From Paenibacillus silviterrae (lineage in GTDB: Bacteria; Bacillota; Bacilli; Paenibacillales; NBRC-103111), in contig NZ_JASKUT010000002.1 in assembly GCF_030167925.1 (NCBI RefSeq), forward strand, positions 434,001-498,000: DNA of 64,000 bases, given 5' to 3'. Below, piece after piece: positions 52,640 through 61,224 of the stretch (position 1 is its first letter; every line of letters starts with the position of its first letter). The notes below the pieces were generated by a model. That model was given only the letters and a program-made list of their open reading frames with translations, did not search any database and had not been told where the DNA came from. The position numbers and the translations under genes are program-made.

Positions 52640-54514
52640 ATGCAAAGCAATATTATAAATGAAAAGGATTATTATCGGATCGTATACGGCGGATGGCTTG
52701 GTAAAAATATCGGGGGAACGCTTGGCGCCCCCGTAGAGGGTGTCAAGAAGCTGCTTGAGCTGACCTTCTATCCGAGATTGCCGGAAGGTCCCCTCGAGAA
52801 CGATGATCTCGATCTTCAGCTGGTTTGGCTGCATGCGCTGGAGCAGTACGGTCCCTACCTTACCGCGCGTGAGCTTGGTCAGGAGTGGCTGGAGCATATC
52901 TTTTTCCCGTACGATGAATACGGTTACGCGCTGACCAATCTGCGGAGAGGACTCATTCCGCCGGTAGCCGGCTCCTTCAATAATCCGTTCACGAACTGCA
53001 TGGGCTCTCCGATCCGTTCGGAAATATGGGCGATGACGGCGCCGGGCTTACCGGAGAAGGCCGCTTATTACGCGTATCAGGACGCGATCGTCGATCATGC
53101 GGGCGGAGAAGGGGTCTATGGGGAAATGTTCTTCGCCGCCATTGAGAGCGCTATCTTCTTCGAGAAGGACCGCGACCGGCTGATTGAGATCGGCATGATG
53201 TTTATTCCCGGCACAAGCCGCACCTACAAGGCACTGGAAGATCTGCTCGGCTGGCATCGGGAGGGGAAAAGCTGGACGGAAACCCGTGCATTGATCTTAG
53301 CGCTGCATGGAAGCGACAACTTCACCGACGCTCCGCAAAATATTGCGTTTACCATTCTCGGCTGGCTGTACGGGACCGACTTCGAGGACGCTATTCTGAA
53401 GGCCGTCAATTGCGGATATGACACGGATTGCACGGCAGCGACACTTGGCGCCATTCTGGGCATGCTGCTCGGACCGGAAGGATTGCCTGACAAATGGGTG
53501 AAGCCGGTTGGCGATCGCGTCGTCGTGAGTCCCCCGATCAAAGGATTCCCGGCCCCGGGCAATCTGGATGAACTGACCCGTCGTACGATTCGGATGGGTA
53601 AGCAGGTATTGGCTGCCTGGGATTCGGACATTATGGTGCATCCCGAAGAACCGACCTGCTTGAGCCGCCGTGAGCTTTCGCTGGAAGAGGTAAGGGAACT
53701 ATGGGGCAGATCGGCAACCTCTACTCGTTACTTATTGCCGAAGGGAACGGTTCATAACGAAGCGCTGGAGCTGATCCTTGAATTCGGCGCGGAAGGACCG
53801 GCAATCGGCGCAAATAAGGAGAAATCGCTGCGAATCACGCTCATCAACCGCTCGCAGATCACCCTGACGGGAAGTCTCTCGATGGATTTGCCGGAAAACT
53901 GGAAGGGGCCGGAAGCGATCGAGGTCGTTCTGAAGCCAAACGAGGAGGTCGTCTGGGATGCCGTCGTGTTTTCCGCAGGGACAGCAGCTCCGTATTACGA
54001 GCTGAACCTCATCTGGTCAAGAATACACGACGGCTCGGTGTGGGCCGCGGAGAAAGTGACGTTTGCGTTGGTTGGCGCATCCCGCTGGACGGTATGGGGA
54101 CCTGACGGCAGCGAAGGCGTCGAAGCGGAGTTCTCCGGCAATCGTTTGGATTGGGAGAAGGCCGTGGCTACCGATACGGAAGGTTTATATCGGGCTAAGA
54201 CGACACTGCTTAATCCGTCGGATCGGAAGGTAAGACTCATCGCAGCATCTAACGCGCCCATCATACTTAGATTAAACGATGAGATTGTCATTAACTGTCA
54301 GAGCATCCCGGCATTCATGCCGGCGTATCACCGTGCCCCTAAGGAACAATGGATCGAGCTGTCTCTCGCTGCCGGTGAATATGAGGTAGAGGTGGAGGTC
54401 CGTAAGGAGGGAGTGCCGCTGGAAACCTACATCTTGCCGGTGTCCACCCGGGATACCGAAACTCCGGGACCTTTTTATTACTATACGGATATGCTGTTTG
54501 GAACAAACCGATGA
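52640..54514 (+). CDS. ADP-ribosylglycohydrolase-family protein with C-terminal beta domains
   Basis: A 624-residue protein. The N-terminal ~330 residues are an ADP-ribosylglycohydrolase fold: GGWLGKNIGGTLGAPVEG, the metal-binding acid cluster ENDDLDLQLVWLHAL, and NCGYDTDCTAATLGAILGML with the second Asp pair. The C-terminal ~280 residues are beta-rich and resemble carbohydrate-binding or NEW3-like domains (LRITLINRSQITLTGSLSM). ATG at 52640 is preferred to GTG at 52634; AAGGAG is 9 nt away. Together with a divergent cupin AraC regulator, it more likely acts on an N- or O-glycoside of plant or microbial origin than on ADP-ribosylated proteins; this is inference. Related long proteins occur in Paenibacillus sugar loci. 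Confidence 0.88.
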   Translation: MQSNIINEKDYYRIVYGGWLGKNIGGTLGAPVEGVKKLLELTFYPRLPEGPLENDDLDLQLVWLHALEQYGPYLTARELGQEWLEHIFFPYDEYGYALTNLRRGLIPPVAGSFNNPFTNCMGSPIRSEIWAMTAPGLPEKAAYYAYQDAIVDHAGGEGVYGEMFFAAIESAIFFEKDRDRLIEIGMMFIPGTSRTYKALEDLLGWHREGKSWTETRALILALHGSDNFTDAPQNIAFTILGWLYGTDFEDAILKAVNCGYDTDCTAATLGAILGMLLGPEGLPDKWVKPVGDRVVVSPPIKGFPAPGNLDELTRRTIRMGKQVLAAWDSDIMVHPEEPTCLSRRELSLEEVRELWGRSATSTRYLLPKGTVHNEALELILEFGAEGPAIGANKEKSLRITLINRSQITLTGSLSMDLPENWKGPEAIEVVLKPNEEVVWDAVVFSAGTAAPYYELNLIWSRIHDGSVWAAEKVTFALVGASRWTVWGPDGSEGVEAEFSGNRLDWEKAVATDTEGLYRAKTTLLNPSDRKVRLIAASNAPIILRLNDEIVINCQSIPAFMPAYHRAPKEQWIELSLAAGEYEVEVEVRKEGVPLETYILPVSTRDTETPGPFYYYTDMLFGTNR

Positions 54515-54573
54515 GGTTACAAGCGGGATAATCACAAAGTTGTTGTAAAATTGTAATCACAGGTAAATCAAAG

Positions 54574-54613
54574 AAAAAGCAGCACTCTCCCAAATTGGAT
54601 TATGCTGCTTTTT
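54574..54613. terminator. Bidirectional terminator
   Basis: AAAAAGCAGCA (54574-54584) and TGCTGCTTTTT (54603-54613) form an 11-bp stem with an 18-nt loop between the convergent ADP-ribosylglycohydrolase and SDR genes. Confidence 0.8.
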
Positions 54614-54661
54614 GTAATGTTCTACGGGAGGCGAGGTAATCAACGCATATGGATCACCGCG

Positions 54662-55456
54662 TTAGAAAATAGTCGGCACTATTCCCCCATCGATTCGAAT
54701 AGGAGAGCCTTTAAATGCGGATGCATAAGGACTGCATACGAACGTAGTTAATCTTCCGATTTCAATAGGCCTAATAAATCGCTGAATTTCCGATTGAGGC
54801 AGGTTTGCAGACATAAATTGCTTTTCTTTTTCCTCGAAAGTCATATCCTCATTCGGGTACATTCCTTCAATGATCTGATGCACATTCTCGGAGAGCGTTG
54901 GCCCCGGCATAATTGTATTAACCGTAACTTCCGTGCCTTTGGTTAGTTTCGATAAACTTTTAGAAAGTGAAAGCAGCATGGATTTCGTTATACTATACTG
55001 CGGCATGAGTCCTGAGGGCATCATTGCTTCTTCACTTGCAATAAAAACAATGCGCCCATAATCGTTTTTCAGCATGCTAGGCAGGTAAAGCTTTGTTAAA
55101 CCATTTGCTGCAAGTACATTGGTACGGATATACCTTTCCCAAACCTCATCGTCGATGTCCTCGTATTGCAGTACTTCATAAATTCCCATGTTGTTAACTA
55201 AAATATCTACCTTGGGATATTTTTTAAATAAAGTTTCTCTTTGACTAGGATCCACAAGATCGGCTGCAGCATTCTGAGGAGAGGTAGCCGGAAATTCCGA
55301 CTTCAATTCATGTACGGTTCGTTCTACCTCTTCCTCGTTTCGTCCGTTAATAAGTACATGAGCCCCTTCTTTGGCAAGTTCAATCGCAATGGCTTTGCCT
55401 ATCCCTCTCGTTGATCCTGTAACTAAAGCCGTTTTATTAGCTAATTCCATATCCAT
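54662..55456 (-). CDS. Short-chain dehydrogenase/reductase
   Basis: A 264-residue classical SDR. The cofactor motif is TGSTRGIGKAIAIELAKEG, the structural motif NNMG, and the catalytic residues are Ser in FIASEEAMM (degenerate), Tyr and Lys in YSITK. INGRNEEEV suggests preference for NADPH (basic residue after the second strand). ATG at 55456 is chosen over TTG at 55471 because GGAG lies just after the TTG and 9 nt before the ATG. It follows the AraC gene on the same strand by ~118 bp and has lower GC than its neighbours, so this pair may have come by transfer. Substrate unknown. Confidence 0.92.
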   Translation of the reverse strand: MDMELANKTALVTGSTRGIGKAIAIELAKEGAHVLINGRNEEEVERTVHELKSEFPATSPQNAAADLVDPSQRETLFKKYPKVDILVNNMGIYEVLQYEDIDDEVWERYIRTNVLAANGLTKLYLPSMLKNDYGRIVFIASEEAMMPSGLMPQYSITKSMLLSLSKSLSKLTKGTEVTVNTIMPGPTLSENVHQIIEGMYPNEDMTFEEKEKQFMSANLPQSEIQRFIRPIEIGRLTTFVCSPYASAFKGSPIRIDGGIVPTIF

Positions 55457-55574
55457 TATCCATGTCTCCAATTCACAATTGTTTTACGTTCCGGATATGG
55501 ATGATTTTACGTTGTCTGGACCGTTCAGAAAATAGCGTCATGCGTCAAAGTTCTTGCTTTACGCGCCAAAAGAC

Positions 55575-56579
55575 TTAGTGAATGGCCGCTCTCCGCCAAT
55601 TCGAAGGAGTATCCCCTTCCCAAAGGCGGAAGGCGCGGTAGAACGAGTTCTGGTCTTCGTATCCGAGCAAGTAAGCCACTTCTTTAATATCAAGCAACGG
55701 GTCCGCCAAGTACTCCCGTGCCTGCTCTTGTCTAGCTTGGGTCAACAACTGCTTAAAGCTCGTCTTCTCGTTGGTAAGTCGGCGCTGCAAGGTACGAGGG
55801 CTCATTCTCAGCTCCTTAGCGACGGTCTCAATGTCGGGGCGCCTGCCTGTGAGGGTACGTTTCATAATCCCTTTGACCGTCTCGGGAATGGAGCGGGTGC
55901 GCCGCTGTTCATCGAGCGATCGGTCCAGGGCAGGAGTCAACATTTCCAGCAATTCCTCATTGTAAGAAACGAAGGGAAGATCCAAATCTCTTCGATGCAG
56001 CGTCAACCGGTTATGCTTGGCACCGGTCCGGATACGGCAGCCGAAGTAAGCTTCAAGGGCCTGAATATCGCCCATTGTGTGTGCGAATTCTACGCACTTC
56101 GCCTTCAAAGATTGACCGGTTCCCCGGCGCCCAAGCTCCATCAAACATGCCAGTGTAATCCCAACCAGCATCGGCGGACCGGAATGTTGGCTAGATAACC
56201 ATTCCAGCTCGATCGTGCAATGCTCGCCCTCCTCGGTAATACTTAAGCTCTCGGGCGGACATAGTTGTTTGTACCGTGCCATTCGCTTTAGAGCATCACG
56301 GTAGTTGCGTGCGTGGTAAGTCGCTAAGACAGTTGGGGGATACTTCGCAGTTTCAAAGAGGGTGGCTAGCTGGATGATTCCTTTGGCGGTATCACCCATT
56401 AGCTCGGAATACGCCTGCCAAATCGCAAAATATTGGGCTGTGGTAACCACCGGTTCGTTAATAATGGTAAGGGGTAGCTGCGCTTTGCGAGCTATTTCAT
56501 GGCCGGCTATTCCTATTTGACGGAATCCTGCCCAAATTCCCGGAGGGAATGCAATACGGTCCGCGGTAGGAGAGGTCAT
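55575..56579 (-). CDS. AraC-family regulator with Arabinose_bd-type N-terminus (OruR/ArgR-like)
   Basis: A 334-residue regulator. Residues ~20-210 match the long Arabinose_bd-type sensing domain (AYSELMGDTAKGIIQLATLF, YRDALKRMARYKQLCPPESL). The last ~90 residues are the AraC DNA-binding domain (ELRMSPRTLQRRLTNEKTSF, VAYLLGYEDQNSFYRAFRLW). This architecture is far more common in proteobacteria than in Bacillales, which suggests acquisition by transfer. AGGAGG precedes the ATG. Its only co-directional neighbour is the SDR gene, which is the probable target. Confidence 0.9.
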   Translation of the reverse strand: MTSPTADRIAFPPGIWAGFRQIGIAGHEIARKAQLPLTIINEPVVTTAQYFAIWQAYSELMGDTAKGIIQLATLFETAKYPPTVLATYHARNYRDALKRMARYKQLCPPESLSITEEGEHCTIELEWLSSQHSGPPMLVGITLACLMELGRRGTGQSLKAKCVEFAHTMGDIQALEAYFGCRIRTGAKHNRLTLHRRDLDLPFVSYNEELLEMLTPALDRSLDEQRRTRSIPETVKGIMKRTLTGRRPDIETVAKELRMSPRTLQRRLTNEKTSFKQLLTQARQEQAREYLADPLLDIKEVAYLLGYEDQNSFYRAFRLWEGDTPSNWRRAAIH

Positions 56580-56734
56580 ATATTTGGGCCTCCTATAGTA
56601 TGCATTAGGGGTCTGGTAACCCCAGCTGACTGGTTGTACTTAGTATTCCCAGTCTAATCTACTCTTCGCTATCACACAAGAGTAGGATTAACGTCAACAA
56701 GCACCCTACGGTTTATGCAGCAGGACACAGCCTC

Positions 56735-57250
56735 TTAAGGCATTTTCTCCACATGGCCGAATTTTAGAAAGAACATCACATTGATAATGATAAGCAGCAA
56801 ATATGCATACAGCGGCTTCTTTTGATTCAATCGCAGGAGGGGGAAAATGAGGATGTCGACAAAGACAGACCAGCCGAGGCTCCAGCCGTTAAAGTAGGTA
56901 AACAACCCCATCCTATAGACGATCCATTCATGGATACCAAAGGTCAGTGCCCATCCTAAATTATATAATAATCGCTTCAGCAGCCCGTTGGGATAGTGAG
57001 ACAGAAACAATATGGTTACACAGGGAAATACTACAAAGGTGAGCAGCAGCTCGAACAAGGAATGCTTCCACTGAAAGTAGGGCGATTCAAACCGCCATAG
57101 GATATCAGCCCCTGTTAAATAAAAGTAGAGCAGGCTGCCGGATATGAAAAAGTAGGTGCTGGACATGTAATCGTTAATATTCTTCCAGTCTCCCCATTTC
57201 CACGCCGCTGCAATCCACCCCAAATAGCCGATAAAAAAAATAATCTCCAT
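56735..57250 (-). CDS. CBO0543-family membrane protein
   Basis: A 171-residue integral membrane protein with about five helices, starting MEIIFFIGYLGWIAAAWKWG and carrying the family's acidic/aromatic blocks DWKNINDYMSS and GIHEWIVYRMGLFTYFNGWS. The family is widespread in Bacillales and Clostridia and has no known function. The ribosome site is weak (AAGAAG). It ends a run of minus-strand genes; the 130 bp before it hold no clear hairpin. Confidence 0.8.
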   Translation of the reverse strand: MEIIFFIGYLGWIAAAWKWGDWKNINDYMSSTYFFISGSLLYFYLTGADILWRFESPYFQWKHSLFELLLTFVVFPCVTILFLSHYPNGLLKRLLYNLGWALTFGIHEWIVYRMGLFTYFNGWSLGWSVFVDILIFPLLRLNQKKPLYAYLLLIIINVMFFLKFGHVEKMP

Positions 57251-57377
57251 GTCTCAATCGCTTCTTTTCTGAAATATTGCCCAAGCAGAAGCAAGGGATC
57301 ATCACGTTTCCGAGGATAGTATGCCCTATATTACATGAAGATTATTTAAAAATACACAGTAAATGGTAAAAATGGTA

Positions 57378-57926
57378 CTAAAGTAACTCTTTCGCTGCGC
57401 GGCGTCCCGTGAAGAAGAGCAGGAGAAACGAGATGCTGCCAAGCGTAATGATAAGAATGGATAAATACTGGGAATCATATCCTGGGAGATGAATGAGAAA
57501 TGGCGCAAGCAGCATAGATACGGAACTAAGCAGAAAATACAACCTCGCTCGATTACGCAGAGCATGAGCCAAAGCAACTGCGCCGTGCTCTGCTGCATGG
57601 TTCCTTGCGGCATCGAGAAACCTGCATACCATGGCCAGCATGAGAAACTGTACCAAACTGCCGTAGGTTAATAAAGGAATGCTGATAATCCCATCTCTTC
57701 CCGAGCTTGGCAGCAGGGGCAACAGGTCTGCGGTAGAGAGGAAGGTTAGGGCAATTGCATAGGGCAGGGCATGGGAATATTCCTTGCGAACCTGGCTTGC
57801 CCGATGGATGGCGTTCCACAGAAGTGCATAGCCAACCAGATCGGGCAGCATATCGAAGAATAAAATTCTGACATCGATGAGGATCCATACCATAGCCCAG
57901 GCAAATCGGTTAAAGGCTCTATGCAT
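57378..57926 (-). CDS. Integral membrane protein of unknown function
   Basis: A 182-residue protein with four to five predicted helices (for example WAMVWILIDVRILFFDML and YFLLSSVSMLLAPFLIHL) and basic ends. I do not recognise the family. It starts in a TAATG overlap with the gene upstream (57926-58744), so both are made from one message and may act together, for example as a membrane partner for the exported protein encoded before it. Confidence 0.72.
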   Translation of the reverse strand: MHRAFNRFAWAMVWILIDVRILFFDMLPDLVGYALLWNAIHRASQVRKEYSHALPYAIALTFLSTADLLPLLPSSGRDGIISIPLLTYGSLVQFLMLAMVCRFLDAARNHAAEHGAVALAHALRNRARLYFLLSSVSMLLAPFLIHLPGYDSQYLSILIITLGSISFLLLFFTGRRAAKELL

Positions 57927-58744
57927 TAGTCTTGACCCCCGTTTCGCTGGCGAACGTAGCTGAGCAGCTCCCGGTTATCGAACTGTGGCCATTGTCCGAT
58001 AATTCCGTGCGATGCCGCCTCCCGTCCCTCCGCATCCAGCAGCGTCAATCGCAATCGATAAGCATAGTGCCGACGTTCATCCATTGGGGGAAGCTCGAAA
58101 CGATACTCCATTCCAATATAGTCCCCAGGCTGGAGAGTCATCGGGTAGCTTTTGCGATCCATGGCATCCTTTCCGTTAAGCTCCGCAGTAAAAACACCGC
58201 GCAGCTGACGCTCGAAGCTAAGCTTCAGCGATTGAAGCGTTATCGCTTGCTTCACTCTATACCCGGAACTCCCGGAGCCGTCCGACGATCCCCCCGAATG
58301 GGCTTGCTCCATGCGGCTTTCTCCCGTTACGCTGCGATTCGGAAAGATCGTTATACTTCCGATGGAAACGACTTCTTCCGTCCCGTCGGTGTAGTACACA
58401 CGCATCCGGTCAAAGGCGTACGGCTCCGTTATCTTCTGCATATCGAAGGTAGCGGGACTAAGAATTTGCTCCATTACCTGAAGCCTCCCGTATTCCGACC
58501 GTGGCAGCGAATGGTGAACGCGCAGCCAAGCTCCGTTAGGCAGCTCGTATTGGTACGGCTTTTTCTTCATATCCGTATTGGCTATATAATAGATGCTTGT
58601 GTGGGCAAACAAGGAGGCGTCCAGCTCATAGTAATGCTCCAGGAATATCGGCTTTTTCAGCTTCTGCGATTCGTAATAACCGATGCTTCCCGACCACACG
58701 GCTAGCAGGAGAACGAGCAGGAGAGAAAGCTTATATTTTCGCAC
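57926..58744 (-). CDS. Membrane-anchored exported protein of unknown function
   Basis: A 272-residue protein with one N-terminal anchor (KLSLLLVLLLAVWSGSIGYY) followed by an extracytoplasmic beta-rich region. A Gly/Ser-rich segment lies at ~150-160 (HSGGSSDGSGSSG). I do not recognise a family. GTG start with AAAGGAGG upstream at short spacing. Overlaps the next gene by 1 bp (TAATG). Not a lipoprotein: no Cys at the expected place. Confidence 0.72.
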   Translation of the reverse strand: MRKYKLSLLLVLLLAVWSGSIGYYESQKLKKPIFLEHYYELDASLFAHTSIYYIANTDMKKKPYQYELPNGAWLRVHHSLPRSEYGRLQVMEQILSPATFDMQKITEPYAFDRMRVYYTDGTEEVVSIGSITIFPNRSVTGESRMEQAHSGGSSDGSGSSGYRVKQAITLQSLKLSFERQLRGVFTAELNGKDAMDRKSYPMTLQPGDYIGMEYRFELPPMDERRHYAYRLRLTLLDAEGREAASHGIIGQWPQFDNRELLSYVRQRNGGQD

Positions 58745-58828
58745 CGAAACCCTCCTTTACCGCAACTCGTTACCTACTGAATCTGACGAAGCTCCGCTCC
58801 TTATTGTTGCATGAATGCACATAAATAA

Positions 58829-58864
58829 GGCTATCAGCTTGAGATCGGCCTCAAGAGATAGCCT
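58829..58864 (-). terminator. Hairpin after the zinc-ribbon gene
   Basis: AGGCTATC and GATAGCCT flank an inner CTTGAG/CTCAAG pair, giving a compound stem. On the minus strand it is followed by TATTTATG. Moderate terminator for the zinc-ribbon gene. Confidence 0.5.
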
Positions 58865-58877
58865 GTCGCAATGAAAG

Positions 58878-59273
58878 TCAAGGCACGCGGGAAGGATTCT
58901 CCAAATCAATGATGACCGGCTCATTCGGGAATTTATAGCCGCAGCCGGGACAATACTTCGTATCGGCCAGCACGACTTTGCCGCATACGCATTCCTTTTC
59001 TTTCTTTACCTCAACAATCTTGTGTTCCAGAAGCTTGATTTCCTGCTCAATGAGCTTGATGGCTTCAGCGCCGGAGGCGATAGCCGTTTCCGCTAGAGAA
59101 AGGCTTCCTGAGGAATAAGCTTGATAGACCTGCTGCCCAATGAGCTGGTACTGACGCTCGATCTCCTTTTGTTTGGCGAAGATGGAGGCCTTGATCCGTG
59201 TAATTTCCACGGTCTGCTGCGCTTTTTTCGCTGCTTCCGAAGCGCCTTGCTTCATTTTGTCAAAGAAAGACAT
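58878..59273 (-). CDS. Zinc-ribbon coiled-coil protein
   Basis: A 131-residue soluble protein. Residues ~1-90 are a long amphipathic, probably coiled-coil helix pair (FDKMKQGASEAAKKAQQTVE, KQKEIERQYQLIGQQVYQAY). The C-terminal part is a zinc ribbon with four cysteines: CVCGKVVLADTKYCPGCGYKF. Such proteins are common in Bacillales and are of unknown function. GGAGGGGAACC precedes the ATG. It stands alone, divergent from the DUF1641/NADH dehydrogenase operon. Confidence 0.85.
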   Translation of the reverse strand: MSFFDKMKQGASEAAKKAQQTVEITRIKASIFAKQKEIERQYQLIGQQVYQAYSSGSLSLAETAIASGAEAIKLIEQEIKLLEHKIVEVKKEKECVCGKVVLADTKYCPGCGYKFPNEPVIIDLENPSRVP

Positions 59274-59399
59274 AGGTTCCCCTCCAAATCTTGACGTCTT
59301 TTCTTCCTACAGTAGTTTATGTAACACAGGATTCGTAAAGTCCTTCCCTAGTGGAATCGTTTTTCCCCAGGAAGAAATGTGAAAAGAACTACTTTCTTA

Positions 59400-59428
59400 T
59401 TGACGATTGGCGTATCCTGTCGTATTAT
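59400..59428 (+). promoter_or_regulatory. Sigma-A promoter of the DUF1641-ndh operon
   Basis: TTGACG (59400-59405), a 17-bp spacer and TATTAT (59423-59428). The transcript would start near 59435, just before the Rex-like operator. Confidence 0.75.
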
Positions 59429-59439
59429 GTATAAAGTAA

Positions 59440-59456
59440 TTGTGAATTAAATCACA
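59440..59456. promoter_or_regulatory. Rex operator
   Basis: TTGTGAATTAAATCACA is a near-perfect palindrome matching the Rex (NADH-sensing repressor) consensus TTGTGAAN4TTCACAA. It sits 11 bp after the -10 box, where a bound repressor would block initiation. The homologous yjlC-ndh operon of B. subtilis is Rex-controlled. Confidence 0.8.
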
Positions 59457-59503
59457 TGAGACGGATCGTTTATTACTCAAATAGGAAATAGGAGTGTGTT
59501 CTT

Positions 59504-59947
59504 ATGCAAGCTGTAGAAACACAGAACCAAGCACCGACAAGCAGCACGGAGTCGGTTGATGCTCAAGGGCTGACCCATTTGCTGACTCAACTGGCCAAGC
59601 CGGACGTTCAACAATCCTTGCTTGTCCTCATCGATAATCTTCCAAGATTGACTGCAGCAGCAGATAAGCTGGCCCAAGTCTATGAAACGGCAAGCACGCT
59701 GGCAGCCGACCCGGTGTTCGTTACGGACATTAAGGGCGGCTTCGAGGAGATCGTCCTGCCCGTTGCGGACAAAGCGAAAGGAATTGCCTCGGCCGTTATG
59801 GAAGCAAGCGATAGGGCACAAAAGGAAACGGATTCGATCGGATTGTTCGGACTGCTCAAAATGATGAATGATCCGCAAGCACAGAAGCTGTTTCGGTTCC
59901 TGCGCGCATATCTAGCGGTTGCCAACGAACGGGAGAGCGCGCGATAA
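59504..59947 (+). CDS. yjlC: DUF1641 protein (YjlC-like)
   Basis: A 147-residue soluble protein of the DUF1641 family (LLTQLAKPDVQQSLLVLIDN, then LPRLTAAADKLAQVYETAST, and FGLLKMMNDPQAQKLFRFLR). The family is found beside type II NADH dehydrogenases and formate dehydrogenases and is thought to assist them. AGGAG precedes the ATG. It lies 37 bp before the ndh gene, the same order as yjlC-yjlD in B. subtilis, and behind the same kind of Rex operator. Biochemical role unknown. Confidence 0.88.
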   Translation: MQAVETQNQAPTSSTESVDAQGLTHLLTQLAKPDVQQSLLVLIDNLPRLTAAADKLAQVYETASTLAADPVFVTDIKGGFEEIVLPVADKAKGIASAVMEASDRAQKETDSIGLFGLLKMMNDPQAQKLFRFLRAYLAVANERESAR

Positions 59948-59984
59948 GCTGCGGACTAATAGAGATAAGACGGAGGTTTTTTCA

Positions 59985-61166
59985 ATGACTCAAAAAATCG
60001 TAATTCTCGGCGGCGGCTACGGCGGATTGCTTAGTGCAATCACCGCTAGAAAATATTTCGCACCGGAAGAAGCATCGATCACCCTTGTCAACCGGATCCC
60101 ATCCCACCAGATCGTAACCGAGCTGCATCGATTGGCGGCCGGGAACATTTCGGAGCAGGCCATTGCTTTGCCTCTGGAGAAGCTGCTTCATGGCAAATCG
60201 GTGAACCTTATCGTACAGAACGTGGAGAGCTTCACACCGGATCAGAACAAGGTGCTCCTGCAGGACGGCCGAACCTTGGAATATGATATGCTGGTTGTCG
60301 CTCTCGGCAGCGAAACGGCCTTTTTCGGCATTCCGGGCCTGGAGGAAAACAGCTTTACTCTTAAATCCGTGCGTGACGCGAACCGGATTCGAGCGCATAT
60401 CGAGGCAAAGCTGCAGTCCTATGCCCAAACGCATAACCAATCGGATGCGACATTCGTTATCGGCGGCGGCGGACTGACTGGTGTCGAGATGGTAGGCGAG
60501 CTTGCTGACGAGCTGCCGGCGATGTGCCGCAAGCTGGGCATCGATTACAGCGAAATCTCACTATACTGTGTAGAAGCCGGTCCTTCCATTCTGGCAGGCT
60601 TCCCTGCAGATCTCGTTGACCGCGCAAGAACAAGCCTGGAGAAGCGTGGAGTGACGTTCCTTACGGGTGTTCCGATAACGGAAGTGAAGGGCAGCACCGT
60701 GTACCTCAAGGATGGCAATACCCTGGAAACCGGCACTTTGGTTTGGTCAGGCGGCGTGCAGGGTAACCCGATTGTGGCGGCTTCCGGTATCGAAACAAAC
60801 CGCGGCAGGGCTACGGTCAATGAGTTCCTGCAATCGACCTCGCATGCCAACATCTTCTTGGCTGGAGATAGTGCGGTTGTGATGATGGCTGAAGAGGGCA
60901 GACCGTATCCGCCGACCGCTCAGCTGGCCTGGCAGATGGGAGAGCTGGTAGGCTACAATATGTTTGCATACGTACGCCAAGCGTCCATGCAAAAGTTCGA
61001 GCCTGTGAACTCGGGAACTCTTGCCAGCCTGGGACGCAAGGACGGCATCGCCACCATCGGCGCTTCGAAGACGAAGCTGAAGGGCTTCCCGGCATCCGCT
61101 ATGAAAGAAGCCAGCAATATTCGCTATTTATCCCATATTAACGGTTTGTTTACATTGGTGCATTAA
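59985..61166 (+). CDS. ndh: Type II NADH dehydrogenase (YjlD/Ndh)
   Basis: A 393-residue peripheral-membrane flavoprotein that passes electrons from NADH to menaquinone without proton pumping. The FAD motif is KIVILGGGYGGLLSAITARK; the NADH motif is FVIGGGGLTGVEMVGELADE; a second FAD motif lies in ANIFLAGDSAVVMMAEEGRP; and the quinone-site region is PYPPTAQLAWQMGE. ATG at 59985 has CGGAGG at 8-nt spacing. It is the second gene of an operon under sigma-A and probably Rex control, so it should be expressed when NADH/NAD+ rises. The C-terminus is short, lacking a clear amphipathic anchor. Confidence 0.94.
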   Translation: MTQKIVILGGGYGGLLSAITARKYFAPEEASITLVNRIPSHQIVTELHRLAAGNISEQAIALPLEKLLHGKSVNLIVQNVESFTPDQNKVLLQDGRTLEYDMLVVALGSETAFFGIPGLEENSFTLKSVRDANRIRAHIEAKLQSYAQTHNQSDATFVIGGGGLTGVEMVGELADELPAMCRKLGIDYSEISLYCVEAGPSILAGFPADLVDRARTSLEKRGVTFLTGVPITEVKGSTVYLKDGNTLETGTLVWSGGVQGNPIVAASGIETNRGRATVNEFLQSTSHANIFLAGDSAVVMMAEEGRPYPPTAQLAWQMGELVGYNMFAYVRQASMQKFEPVNSGTLASLGRKDGIATIGASKTKLKGFPASAMKEASNIRYLSHINGLFTLVH

Positions 61167-61169
61167 GCT

Positions 61170-61213
61170 AAACAGGCAGTCTGCTCACCCAAGAGCAGCT
61201 GCCTGTTTCTTTA
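61170..61213 (+). terminator. Rho-independent terminator of the ndh operon
   Basis: AAACAGGCAG (61170-61179) and CTGCCTGTTT (61199-61208) form a 10-bp stem extended by an inner CTGCTC/GAGCAG pair, followed by CTTTATT. Confidence 0.85.
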
Positions 61214-61224
61214 TTGTGGTGCCT

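Noticed and set aside
55554..56198. 214-residue open frame on the plus strand
   Set aside because: Antisense to the AraC regulator with clear HTH motifs.
57932..58705. 257-residue open frame on the plus strand
   Set aside because: Opposite the exported protein 57926-58744, which has a good ribosome site, an anchor helix and coupling to its neighbour. Neither has known relatives to me, so some doubt remains.
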